DNA from: CAYUNN01 sp964607015
Lineage (GTDB): Bacteria > Patescibacteriota > Minisyncoccia > Minisyncoccales > JAGGXC01
Reading direction: 5' to 3'
DNA: 58,668 nucleotides
Assembly: GCA_964607015.1 (NCBI GenBank)
Contig: CAZSHN010000001.1
Span: forward strand, 1 to 58,668
Position numbers and translations under genes: made by a program. The notes under the pieces were generated by a model. It was not told the DNA's origin, did no database searches, and was given only the letters and a program-made list of their open reading frames with translations. Position 1 is the first letter of the stretch, and each line of letters opens with the position of its first letter. This document shows, piece after piece, positions 34,503 to 42,593 of this stretch.

Positions 34503-34998
34503 ATAATGTTTCTATTGGTTTAACAAATTCCTTTACGTAAAAGAACCAGCTATCTCTTTGCTCTGCCCAATCATCATGTTTCTCTCTGTTCGGATTTTTC
34601 AGCTCTTCTAAGATTAATTTAGCAACATCTTCAGAACAGTCACATAGCCCAAGAATATTGCTATTACGATCCTGTAATTGCCATTTATACTTTTTCTTGT
34701 GACTCTCGATGAAATGTTGTTCTAAATTGCTAATTGCTTTCTTGATCTTTGCTTCCGTGTCAGTATACCAAAAGATTGTTCCTAGAGATTGTTCTAGTAT
34801 CGTTGCTATTAATCTAGCATCTTTAGCAGAAATACCATCGAGGCTTCCGCTATACCAGTCAACTATCTCTAGCAACTTTTTCTCTGCATCTTGATCTACC
34901 ATTTTATTGCAACCAACTGGAATGCCTGTTTTTATTCTTTTCACTAATCCGCCAATTTTACTTCCTATCTTTGTATGAATTGATCTTTCTTTATACAA
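34501..34998 (-). CDS. Orphan protein, unknown function
   Basis: 165 residues, started at the TTG at 34998 (MYKERSIHTKIG) because GGAGG lies 8 bases before it; the longer frame to 35013 would start inside that Shine-Dalgarno. Mostly soluble, mixed alpha/beta, with KLLEIVDWYSGSLDG and a Trp-rich C-terminus (DDWAEQRDSWFFYV). No family recognised. Has its own promoter (35018-35045) and terminator: a single-gene transcript. Confidence 0.6.
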   Translation of the reverse strand: MYKERSIHTKIGSKIGGLVKRIKTGIPVGCNKMVDQDAEKKLLEIVDWYSGSLDGISAKDARLIATILEQSLGTIFWYTDTEAKIKKAISNLEQHFIESHKKKYKWQLQDRNSNILGLCDCSEDVAKLILEELKNPNREKHDDWAEQRDSWFFYVKEFVKPIETL

Positions 34999-35008
34999 TT
35001 TTAAAACC

Positions 35009-35047
35009 TCCAATATCTTTTTAGCCCAAACTATTTATTTGTCAAAT
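35009..35047 (-). promoter_or_regulatory. Promoter and Shine-Dalgarno cassette, copy 1
   Basis: Minus strand TTGACA (35045-35040), 16 bases, TAAAAA (35023-35018), then GATATTGGAGG. The cassette is nearly repeated at 36105-36146: the 20 bases from TAAAAA back to the Shine-Dalgarno are the same, while the spacer differs. The two genes share a promoter and 5' leader type. Confidence 0.65.
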
Positions 35048-35053
35048 TAAAAA

Positions 35054-35428
35054 TCAACTTTTTGGAATGTTGTCCCATCCTCCATCTTGATATTTGGGAA
35101 TGCCAACTTCTTTCCATGTCACAAATTTAATACTGCTTTCCCCTCTTTCTTTCTTCCATGCTTCATACTCAGCCCTTACTCCACTTTTCTTCAAAGCATC
35201 CTTTCCTGTTTCTCCAAAGATCCATAGCTCATCACAGCGAAACATCATTTCTATTCCATCTTTTGCAGCTTGATATTTATTCCCATCAACTAAATCTGTC
35301 CATAGCTTATAAGGAGCTACAAGAAAAGGATCAATTGGCAAATGTCCTTTTTTATAAACATATTCCCAGATAAATTCTGAGTATTTCATAGTTTCACCGC
35401 TGTGCGCTGTGTAGATCAATTTTTTCAT
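35054..35428 (-). CDS. Orphan protein, Rossmann-like (DUF4406/DUF7768-like)
   Basis: 124 residues. MKKLIYTAHSGETMKYSEFI and RCDELWIFGE resemble the DUF4406/DUF7768 nucleoside deoxyribosyltransferase-like fold; catalytic residues cannot be confirmed. No Shine-Dalgarno lies before the ATG, unlike its orphan neighbours. Sits between genes that have separate terminators. Confidence 0.5.
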   Translation of the reverse strand: MKKLIYTAHSGETMKYSEFIWEYVYKKGHLPIDPFLVAPYKLWTDLVDGNKYQAAKDGIEMMFRCDELWIFGETGKDALKKSGVRAEYEAWKKERGESSIKFVTWKEVGIPKYQDGGWDNIPKS

Positions 35429-35473
35429 ATTATTTTATTCTATCAGAAACTTATTTATTAATCGAGTAAAAAT

Positions 35474-35495
35474 AAAAAAGAGGCTTTTAAACCTC
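35474..35495 (-). terminator. Terminator overlapping the orphan gene stop
   Basis: GAGGCT (35480-35485) and the complementary AACCTC (35490-35495) form a 6-bp stem with one G-U pair, followed on the minus strand by TTTTTTATTT. The TGA stop of the gene overlaps the first stem base. Confidence 0.7.
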
Positions 35496-36099
35496 AATAT
35501 TCTCTTTGTTTAGATAGTCCTTCAACTCGTGGACGGTATATTTTCCTGTTTAAACAATAAGGACAGATTAATGAAATTGTTCCATCATTGATATATATAT
35601 CTTCTATATCAAACACTGGAAATTCACATTTTGGACACTCAAGAGGAAAAGGTTCTTCTAAAGTATGCGTTCCTCCTTGAAGACATTTTATCTCAACATT
35701 AGGACCAATATCCTTCATGCTTGAAATATGATTTCCATCCGCAAGATAAAAACTATTCTTATTGTTCAACCGTACATTGAGAAATCTCGGATCAAGTTCT
35801 GGAGATCTATCTATTTCTACAGTTTTCCATCCCAAAGACTCATAAATCTTTTCAATTATTTCTATTAAGATTTTCTCATTATCATCAAGAGTATGATATT
35901 GAGAGACTTCCAGGGTGATGGTAAAAAATATATCCATTAAGTGTTCTGGAAATAGATTCTCGAAATCTAGTTTTCTGTCTATTTTTTCAATGATTTCTTC
36001 AATAACTTTTTCCTCTTCCTTTGTAATACTTTCTGAAGATCCACCTAAATATTTTTTCAAAAGTACTAATCTTCCTATCTCTTCTGGTTTTCTGGGCAT
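35494..36099 (-). CDS. Orphan protein with C-terminal zinc ribbon
   Basis: 201 residues. N-terminal two thirds are helical and acidic (KEEEKVIEEIIEKIDRKLD). The C-terminus has LECPKCEFPVFDIE and later LICPYCLNRK, two CxxC knuckles forming a zinc ribbon. GGAGG lies 7 bases before the ATG, and the promoter cassette at 36105-36146 is just upstream. Function unknown; a nucleic-acid or protein adaptor is plausible. Confidence 0.6.
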   Translation of the reverse strand: MPRKPEEIGRLVLLKKYLGGSSESITKEEEKVIEEIIEKIDRKLDFENLFPEHLMDIFFTITLEVSQYHTLDDNEKILIEIIEKIYESLGWKTVEIDRSPELDPRFLNVRLNNKNSFYLADGNHISSMKDIGPNVEIKCLQGGTHTLEEPFPLECPKCEFPVFDIEDIYINDGTISLICPYCLNRKIYRPRVEGLSKQREY

Positions 36100-36104
36100 T
36101 TATT

Positions 36105-36146
36105 TACCTCCAATATCTTTTTAGCTTAAAACATCTATTTGTCAAA
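36105..36146 (-). promoter_or_regulatory. Promoter and Shine-Dalgarno cassette, copy 2
   Basis: Minus strand TTGACA (36145-36140), 16 bases, TAAAAA (36123-36118), then GATATTGGAGG and the ATG at 36099. Same layout and core sequence as the cassette at 35009-35047. Confidence 0.65.
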
Positions 36147-36152
36147 TAAAAA

Positions 36153-36175
36153 AGTGGAATAATTATAATTCCACT
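36153..36175 (-). terminator. Terminator of the 105-residue orphan gene
   Basis: AGTGGAAT (36153-36160) pairs with ATTCCACT (36168-36175); TTTTTTA follows on the minus strand. It adjoins the next promoter cassette. Confidence 0.82.
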
Positions 36176-36196
36176 ATATATTTCTACTTGCTGTCT

Positions 36197-36514
36197 TTAG
36201 CTAATCATTTCTATGGTCAAAAGATCTTCTATGAAGATACTCTTCAATCCGGCTTTAAACCTTACAACAAATGAATCTTCGAACACTTCAACAATAGTTC
36301 CTTTGATTTGTTTAATTCCTATTCTGGTTTGAAGAATTCCTTCTAAATTTTCTTTGTTTTCTTTCACAATTCCCAATATTATTTCTGATCCTTCCTGTTT
36401 CAATCTAAAAAGAAGATTTCTTTTTTGAAAGAAAACATCTTTTTCTTTTGCCAGTAATTCCTGCCTCGTTCTTTCTATTTCATTTCTTACGCTTACAAAC
36501 GAATAACTATGCAT
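36197..36514 (-). CDS. Orphan small protein, unknown
   Basis: 105 residues: a charged N-terminal helix (IERTRQELLAKEKDVFFQKR) and a beta-rich C-terminus (GIKQIKGTIVEVFEDSFVVRF) resembling an SH3-like or PilZ-like barrel, though I cannot assign a family. AGGAGG lies 7 bases before the ATG. Part of the orphan island, with its own terminator at 36153-36175. Confidence 0.55.
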   Translation of the reverse strand: MHSYSFVSVRNEIERTRQELLAKEKDVFFQKRNLLFRLKQEGSEIILGIVKENKENLEGILQTRIGIKQIKGTIVEVFEDSFVVRFKAGLKSIFIEDLLTIEMIS

Positions 36515-36547
36515 ATTTTACCTCCTAAGATTAATTAGAAACTGAAC

Positions 36548-36751
36548 TTACTTCCAAGGATGATTGTCTATTACCTTTGTTCTCATGCAGTCATCGCATC
36601 GATTACCGAAAGGACCATCAAGTTCATCATTGTGCTCCTTGCTACAAAGAGGACATATTTTCTTTTCAAGTAATAGAATCTTGGCTTCTTTTTTAATCTT
36701 TCCATCCACAAACTTTTTAATTAACTCTCCAACTGTCATAGTTTTATTCAT
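36548..36751 (-). CDS. Orphan small protein with zinc finger
   Basis: 67 residues. CPLCSKEHND at about 33-42 and CDDCMRT at about 53-59 form two CxxC knuckles, hence a treble-clef or ribbon-like zinc site. The N-terminal 30 residues form a basic helix. AGGAG precedes the ATG by 8 bases, and a TTGACA-17-TAGAAA promoter lies upstream. Function unknown. Confidence 0.6.
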   Translation of the reverse strand: MNKTMTVGELIKKFVDGKIKKEAKILLLEKKICPLCSKEHNDELDGPFGNRCDDCMRTKVIDNHPWK

Positions 36752-36770
36752 TTTTAAAACTCCTAATTTA

Positions 36771-36799
36771 TTTCTATTCTACAACAATCGTTTTGTCAA
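36771..36799 (-). promoter_or_regulatory. Promoter for the 67-residue zinc-finger gene
   Basis: Minus strand TTGACA (36799-36794) and TAGAAA (36776-36771) are 17 bases apart. It lies immediately after the glmS terminator. Confidence 0.6.
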
Positions 36800-36800
36800 C

Positions 36801-36826
36801 AAAAAAACACCTTTCTGCAAGGCGTT
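36801..36826 (-). terminator. Terminator after glmS
   Basis: AACACCTT (36806-36813) pairs with AAGGCGTT (36819-36826), including one G-U pair, and TTTTTTT follows on the minus strand. It ends the leuS-glmS transcript. Confidence 0.82.
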
Positions 36827-36852
36827 AAACAAAAACGATTCTAATTAAAAAC

Positions 36853-38658
36853 CTATTCAACCGTAACTGATTTAGCTAAATTCCTTGGTTTATCAATGTC
36901 TAAACCAAGCTCTAGTCCAAGATAAGCAGCAAATAAATGAAGTGGAATTATAGAAAGGATGGGAGTTAACATTTCTAAGGTCTTTGGAATATAGATTACA
37001 TCGTCAGCTAAATTTTTAATTTCTTCGTTTCCTTCTGTTGCAATTGCCAAAACTCTGGCATTTCTTGACTTAACCTCCATAATTGCATTCTTCATCTTGT
37101 CATAAACTGAATCAGTAGGAATAATACAAATTACTGGAAACTTCTCATCAATAGTAGCTATTGGACCATGTTTTATCTCTCCCCCCGAAACTCCTTCTGC
37201 GTGAATTTTCCAAGCAATTTCTTTTAGCTTCAAAGCTCCTTCTTGAGCTATTGCCTGATTATATTTTCTTCCCAAATAATAAAAGTTTCTAAACTCAGAA
37301 TATTTCTTGGCTATTTCTTTAATATGGTCTTTTTGATCCAGTATTTTTTTAGAAAGACTAGGAATTTTTTCTAATTCAGACAATATCCTTTTCCCGGTAA
37401 TCAAACTCATCTCTTTCTTTCTTCCAAGGTAAACAGTAAGTAAAGCTAGAATAGAAAGTTGAGAAGCTAATGATTTAGTTGCAGCCACTCCGATTTCTGG
37501 TCCTGATCTCGTATAAACACCAGCGTCTGTTTCTCTGGCAATTGAAGAACCAACAACATTCACCAAGCCAAGAGTTAAGCTTCCTTTTCTCTTTGCTTCT
37601 TTGATTGCTTCAAGAGTGTCGGCTGTTTCTCCTGACTGAGAAATAGCTAAAACTGCTGTTTCTCTATCTAAAATAGGTTTCTTGTATCTAAACTCAGAAG
37701 AACATTCAACTTTTGTAGGAATTTCAGCATATTCTTCAAACATATACTCTCCTACCATTGCTGCAAACTTTGCTGTTCCGCAACCAAGTAAAACCATTCT
37801 CTTAATTTTATCTAGCTCAGAAGAAGTTTGCTCTAATCCTCCTAATCTTGCTAATCCGTTTTCTAAATCAAATCTTCCTCTAATACTTTCCTGAACTGCT
37901 TTAGGTTCCTCAAATATTTCTTTTAACATAAAATGAGAAAAACCTTCCTTGTCAGCTTCTTTAATTTCCCAGTCTATTTTTTCAATTGGTTTTTCTTTTA
38001 AAACCAAACAGTCATCTGAAGATATAACAGCTACTTCATTATCATCTAAATTAATCACTTGCCTGGTATAAGAAACCATTGCAGCAGGATCAGAAGAAAT
38101 AAAATACTCGTTATCAGAAACACCAACTAAAAGAGGTGCTCCTAATTTAGCTAAAACAATCTTATTAGGATCTTTTTTAGAAACAGCTGCGATTCCATAA
38201 GTTCCTTTAACATCTTTTAATGCTCTTCGAACTGCTTCTTCTAAGTTTCCTTCAAACTTATCTTCTATTAAATGACAAAGAACTTCTGTGTCAGTATCAG
38301 AAGTAAACTTGTGATTTTTTTCTAAGAGTTTTTTCTTGAGCTCTTCGTGATTTTCGATTATTCCATTATGAACTAAAAAGATTTCATCGTTACAATCAGA
38401 ATGAGGGTGAGCATTATTCTCTGTTACCTTCCCTGTTGTGGCCCATCTAGTATGCCCTATCCCTATATTACCTTCAAAATCAGAAAGCTTATCCTCCCAT
38501 TCAGAAATCTTTCCTACTCTTTTTAACAAAAAATGGTCTGAGTTGCTCAAAGCAAAAAACCCAAAGCTATCATAGCCCCGGTACTCAAGTCTTTTTAAAC
38601 TAGAAGATAATATCGGCAATGCAGGCCTTCTTCCAATGTAACCAACGATTCCACACAT
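36853..38658 (-). CDS. glmS: Glutamine-fructose-6-phosphate aminotransferase
   Basis: 601 residues. Cys2 of MCGIVGYIG is the glutaminase nucleophile; GHTRWATTGK and HNGIIEN follow. Two SIS isomerase domains from about residue 240 with SQSGETADT and the C-terminal KPRNLAKSVTVE. Makes glucosamine-6-phosphate for peptidoglycan and surface sugars. 2 bases after leuS in the same transcript. Confidence 0.95.
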   Translation of the reverse strand: MCGIVGYIGRRPALPILSSSLKRLEYRGYDSFGFFALSNSDHFLLKRVGKISEWEDKLSDFEGNIGIGHTRWATTGKVTENNAHPHSDCNDEIFLVHNGIIENHEELKKKLLEKNHKFTSDTDTEVLCHLIEDKFEGNLEEAVRRALKDVKGTYGIAAVSKKDPNKIVLAKLGAPLLVGVSDNEYFISSDPAAMVSYTRQVINLDDNEVAVISSDDCLVLKEKPIEKIDWEIKEADKEGFSHFMLKEIFEEPKAVQESIRGRFDLENGLARLGGLEQTSSELDKIKRMVLLGCGTAKFAAMVGEYMFEEYAEIPTKVECSSEFRYKKPILDRETAVLAISQSGETADTLEAIKEAKRKGSLTLGLVNVVGSSIARETDAGVYTRSGPEIGVAATKSLASQLSILALLTVYLGRKKEMSLITGKRILSELEKIPSLSKKILDQKDHIKEIAKKYSEFRNFYYLGRKYNQAIAQEGALKLKEIAWKIHAEGVSGGEIKHGPIATIDEKFPVICIIPTDSVYDKMKNAIMEVKSRNARVLAIATEGNEEIKNLADDVIYIPKTLEMLTPILSIIPLHLFAAYLGLELGLDIDKPRNLAKSVTVE

Positions 38659-38660
38659 AA

Positions 38661-41066
38661 TTAAACTACAAAATTAATAAGTTTTCCTGGAACGAAAATA
38701 GTTTTCTTAATTTCTTTATCGTCTATCCAATTCTGTACTTTTTTCCGATCAAATGCAAGTTTTTCAACCTCTTTTTGAGAAATCTCTGAACTAACATCGA
38801 TTTCGTCTCTGACCTTTCCATTGATTTGAATAACGATTGTAACAACATCTTCTTCTACAAGACTAGGATCATACTCCGGCCACTTTTCTTGAAAAATACT
38901 TTCTTTATTTCCAATCCTGCTCCATAATTCTTCTGCAATATGAGGAGCAATTGGAGCAAGCAAAATCAGCATTCTCTCAATTACTTCTTTTCCAACATCG
39001 TCTTTGTTTTCTTGAGCAAAATTAACAAACTCCATAAAGGCAGCAACTGCAGTATTAAACTTTGTTTTTTCAGTATCTTCTTCTACTTTTTTATTCAACT
39101 GATGAACTCTCTTCAAAACTTCTTTACTGCTTTCTTTATTATCTTTACACCTTAAAACTAAACGCCAAACTTTACCTAAAAACTTATAAACTCCATTAAG
39201 ACTTTCTGTGCTCCAAGCTATTGATTGGTCAAAAGGACCCATAAACATTTCATAAACTCTCAGAGAGTCAGCTCCGTATTCTTTAACTATATCGTCAGGA
39301 TTAACAACGTTTCCTAAAGATTTGGACATCTTCCTTCCGTCTTCAGCTAAAACAATTCCATGAAGAGTTCTTTTGTTGTAAGGTTCTTTTGTTGGAGCTT
39401 TTTTGATATCAAAAAGAAATTTATATATGAAACGAGAATATAGAAGATGAAGAGTAATATGTTCTGGGCCTCCATTATACCAGTCAACCGGCAACCAATA
39501 ATCTAACTTCTTTGGATCAGCTAAATCATTATTATTCTCTGGATCACAATATCTCATATAATACCAATTAGAACCAGCCCAATTAGGCATAGTATCAGTT
39601 TCTCTCCTTGCTTCAGCGCCACATTTAGGACATTTAACATTTACCCATTCGTCAATTTTTGCTAATGGGGATTCTCCTGTCTCAGTTGGCTTGTAATTTT
39701 CAACAAACGGAAGTTCAACGGGTAAGTCTTTCTCCGGAACAGGAACAACTCCACACTTCTTACAATGAATAACAGGAATTGGCTCTCCCCAGTAATGTTG
39801 TCTGGAAAAAACCCAATCTCTTAATTTATAGTTTACCTTTTTCTCTCCAAAACCTTTTTCTTTTAACCATTTAGTAATTTTCTCTATCGCTTCTTCAGAG
39901 CTAAGACCATTAAAATCTCCTGAATTAATTAGCTTGCCATAATCAGTATAAGCTTCTTTAGAAATGTCTCCGCCAGAGACAACTTCTTTTATCTCTAATC
40001 CATATTTTTTAGCAAATTCATAATCTCTCTTATCATGAGCAGGAACCACCATTACTGCTCCCCCGCCATAAGTAGCCACTACATAATCTCCTATCCAAAT
40101 AGGAACTTTTTCTCCTGTGGCTGGATTAATACAATAAGACCCAGAAAAAACTCCTGTTTTTTCCTTGTCCATTTTTGTTCTTTCAAATTCTGTCTTCTCT
40201 TTTGATTTATCTATATAATCCTCTACTTCTTTTAATCTATCTTTTGTAATTACTTTTTCGACTAAAGAATGTTCAGGTGCTATTACAACGGCTGTTACAC
40301 CAAAAATAGTGTCAACTCTAGTAGTAAATACTTTGATAGCTTCGTTAGAATCTTCTATTTTAAAATCAATTTCTGTTCCATGGCTTTTCCCTATCCATTC
40401 TATCTGCTGCTTCTTTATTTCTTTCAAATAATCCAAATCGTCTAAATCTTCTATTAATCGATCAGCATAATCAGTAATCTTAAGCATCCATTGTTTTATC
40501 TCTTTCTGTTCTACTTTAGCGCCACACCTTTCACATTCTCCATGAATAACTTCTTCGTGGGCTAAACCAATCTTACAAGAAGGACACCAATTAATAGGAA
40601 CTTTTGCCTGATAAGCTAGCTTTTTTTTAAATAATTGTAAAAAAATCCACTGAGTCCATTTGTAATAATCTGGATCAGTGGTGTTAATTTCTCGAGACCA
40701 ATCAAAAGAAAGCCCTAGGTTTTTAATCTGATTAGTATAATTAGAAATATTCTCCTCAACTATTTTGCTAGGATGAACACCTTTTTTGATAGCATAGTTC
40801 TCAGCAGGAAGACCAAAAGCATCCCAGCCGATAGGAAAAAGAACATTATATCCTTGCATTCTTCTTTTTCTGGCAATTGCATCTAAGGCAGTATATCCTC
40901 TTACATGACCAACATGTAATCCTTGTCCTGAAGGATAAGGAAACTCAACTAAGATATATTGTTTTGCCTTTTCTGAAAAATCTTCTGCCTGATAAAAATT
41001 ATTCTTTTCCCAATAATCTTGCCACTTTTTTTCTATTTTTTGAGGATTATATTCCATGGTTTTCAT
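38661..41066 (-). CDS. leuS: Leucyl-tRNA synthetase
   Basis: 801 residues. HIGH-type motif in GLHVGHVRGYT (about 50-60), KMSKS in GRKMSKSLGNVV, and a CP1 editing domain with TTRVDTIFGVTAVV between them. Zinc knuckles CPSC...CERCG and CPKCG are present. No Shine-Dalgarno; the ATG follows an A/T-rich leader. Upstream of glmS. Confidence 0.95.
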   Translation of the reverse strand: MKTMEYNPQKIEKKWQDYWEKNNFYQAEDFSEKAKQYILVEFPYPSGQGLHVGHVRGYTALDAIARKRRMQGYNVLFPIGWDAFGLPAENYAIKKGVHPSKIVEENISNYTNQIKNLGLSFDWSREINTTDPDYYKWTQWIFLQLFKKKLAYQAKVPINWCPSCKIGLAHEEVIHGECERCGAKVEQKEIKQWMLKITDYADRLIEDLDDLDYLKEIKKQQIEWIGKSHGTEIDFKIEDSNEAIKVFTTRVDTIFGVTAVVIAPEHSLVEKVITKDRLKEVEDYIDKSKEKTEFERTKMDKEKTGVFSGSYCINPATGEKVPIWIGDYVVATYGGGAVMVVPAHDKRDYEFAKKYGLEIKEVVSGGDISKEAYTDYGKLINSGDFNGLSSEEAIEKITKWLKEKGFGEKKVNYKLRDWVFSRQHYWGEPIPVIHCKKCGVVPVPEKDLPVELPFVENYKPTETGESPLAKIDEWVNVKCPKCGAEARRETDTMPNWAGSNWYYMRYCDPENNNDLADPKKLDYWLPVDWYNGGPEHITLHLLYSRFIYKFLFDIKKAPTKEPYNKRTLHGIVLAEDGRKMSKSLGNVVNPDDIVKEYGADSLRVYEMFMGPFDQSIAWSTESLNGVYKFLGKVWRLVLRCKDNKESSKEVLKRVHQLNKKVEEDTEKTKFNTAVAAFMEFVNFAQENKDDVGKEVIERMLILLAPIAPHIAEELWSRIGNKESIFQEKWPEYDPSLVEEDVVTIVIQINGKVRDEIDVSSEISQKEVEKLAFDRKKVQNWIDDKEIKKTIFVPGKLINFVV

Positions 41067-41121
41067 TCGCTTTTATTGTGCCACGAAAAAAACGATCTTT
41101 CAAGTTTCTAAAAACCAGCTT

Positions 41122-41934
41122 CTAAATATCAAATAACCTTTTTGCGTTCTCTGTAGTAATTTTGGCTATCTCATCAAAGCTTTTCTCTTTAATCTTTGCT
41201 ATTTCACTAATGACGTGCTTAACATACAGAGGATTATTTCTCCCTTTTTCTGTAGGAGGAGTAAGATAGGGACAATCAGTTTCAACCAATATTCTGTCTA
41301 AAGGAGTTTTCTTTATAACTTTTTTCAAATTTAACTTAAAAATTATTCCATTGAATCCAAGATAAAATCCTTTGTCTAGATACTCTTTTGCTTGAGTTAC
41401 ATTTCCAGTAAAACAATGAATCACTCCCCTATTTCCGGAACCAATTAATTCTAAAAGATCTTCATGAGCTAAACGACAATGAACAATCAGTGGTAAATTT
41501 AATTCTTTAGCTAATTTTACTTGATCAAGGAAAGTTTCTTTCTGTCTTTTTTTAAATTCTTCAATCTTTTTATCGGTTTTTGGTTTATGCCAATAATCTA
41601 GACCAACTTCACCAATAGCAACAACTTTATCTGACTTTGCCAGCTCCTTATATTTTTCATAATCAAAGCTCTCCTCTCTTGATTTAAAATTAGCTTCTTC
41701 TTTATCAATCTTTAGTTTTACCAGCCCAGTATCTAAATGAATTGGGTGCAACCCAACAGCTGCAAAAACTCCTTCTTTGTACTTGCCAGCCATTTCAATC
41801 GCTTTTTGTGACGTATTCTGCTGAGTACCAACATTAATCATCCAAATATCATTACTCAAACATTTTCTGATTATTTTATCAGAATCATCGTCAAAAGCGC
41901 TAAAATTTAGATGAGCATGAGTATCAATTATCAT
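41122..41934 (-). CDS. TatD-family metal-dependent DNase
   Basis: 270 residues. IDTHAHLNFSAFD gives the first HxH ligand pair; AIGEVGLDY and IVHCRLAHEDL carry other metal ligands; ETDCPYLTPPTEKGRNNP closes the site. 3'-5' exonuclease of the TatD/YcfH group. 55 bases upstream of leuS. Confidence 0.92.
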   Translation of the reverse strand: MIIDTHAHLNFSAFDDDSDKIIRKCLSNDIWMINVGTQQNTSQKAIEMAGKYKEGVFAAVGLHPIHLDTGLVKLKIDKEEANFKSREESFDYEKYKELAKSDKVVAIGEVGLDYWHKPKTDKKIEEFKKRQKETFLDQVKLAKELNLPLIVHCRLAHEDLLELIGSGNRGVIHCFTGNVTQAKEYLDKGFYLGFNGIIFKLNLKKVIKKTPLDRILVETDCPYLTPPTEKGRNNPLYVKHVISEIAKIKEKSFDEIAKITTENAKRLFDI

Positions 41935-41950
41935 ATTTATTTAGTATATA

Positions 41951-41964
41951 GTTAAAAGAGTAGC
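41951..41964 (+). repeat. Left member of inverted repeat flanking the 42010-42492 gene
   Basis: GTTAAAAGAGTAGC. Its inverse complement occurs with a 3-base insertion at 42543-42559. Confidence 0.45.
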
Positions 41965-41990
41965 AGTTCTTTTTTTAGAACTGCTTTTTT
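41962..41990. terminator. Hairpin with T-run
   Basis: AGCAGTTCT (41962-41970) and AGAACTGCT (41977-41985) form a 9-bp stem with a T-rich loop. TTTTTT follows on the plus strand; on the minus strand, which carries the neighbouring genes, the T-run is weaker (ACTCTTTT). It probably ends the 42010-42492 gene. Confidence 0.6.
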
Positions 41991-42009
41991 AAAAAATAGA
42001 GGAGTTTAT

Positions 42010-42492
42010 TTATGCTATTGTCGGCTTTGGTTCTCTGCTGAATATAGGGGGTAGATCTAGAAAAAACTTTTCTCCACTTAAAAGATCTTCTTCTTTGATG
42101 TGATCTACTATCTTTGAGCAAAGCACTTCAGGAACTTTTTCCTTAAGAATTTCGTTCATTCTTTTTTCTATTTTCTTGTTTCGAGCTTCTCCCGGTATTC
42201 TTATTGCTAATCTTATTGTATGAATAGTCTTTCCTCTTAGTTCGATGATCTCTTCTGGATCAAAAATTACTTGATTGCACATCTCTCCAATCGACTTAAG
42301 AATTTTAGAGTCTTCTTCAAACTCTTTTTTCGCCTTTTCATACAACTTAAACCAGTTTTCAAAACTTTCCTCTACTCCCTTACATATTCTTTCGAGTAAC
42401 TCTTCATATCTTGTTTTTATTTCCTCTTTCTTCTCTCCTCTTTTTATTATTTCTTTCTCACCTTTGTCTATATCAATTATTGCGTAACACAT
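42010..42492 (-). CDS. Orphan protein, unknown function
   Basis: 160 residues, charged and helical (KEIIKRGEKKEEIKTRYEEL), with FDPEEIIELRGKTIHTIRLAIRIPG in the middle. No family recognised. AGGAGG lies 11 bases before the ATG. Bounded by hairpins and inverted repeats, and inserted between metG and tatD. Function unknown. Confidence 0.6.
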   Translation of the reverse strand: MCYAIIDIDKGEKEIIKRGEKKEEIKTRYEELLERICKGVEESFENWFKLYEKAKKEFEEDSKILKSIGEMCNQVIFDPEEIIELRGKTIHTIRLAIRIPGEARNKKIEKRMNEILKEKVPEVLCSKIVDHIKEEDLLSGEKFFLDLPPIFSREPKPTIA

Positions 42493-42530
42493 GTGTGTAT
42501 CCGCCTCCTATTTTCTTTTCTCCTCTTTAT

Positions 42531-42559
42531 ATTATAAAAGGAGCTACTCTTTTTATAAC
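42531..42559 (-). promoter_or_regulatory. Palindrome overlapping a -10 element
   Basis: TATAAAAGGAG (42533-42543), CTA, CTCTTTTTATA (42547-42557) is an inverted repeat with one mismatch. It overlaps a minus-strand TATAAT (42536-42531), the likely -10 of the orphan gene. It could be an operator, or a metG terminator hairpin lacking a good T-run. Confidence 0.4.
42543..42559 (-). repeat. Right member of inverted repeat flanking the 42010-42492 gene
   Basis: GCTACTCTTTTTATAAC, the inverse complement (with three extra bases) of 41951-41964. Confidence 0.45.
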
Positions 42560-42593
42560 ATAATTGAATGTTTTTTTCAATAAAGACAAGAAA

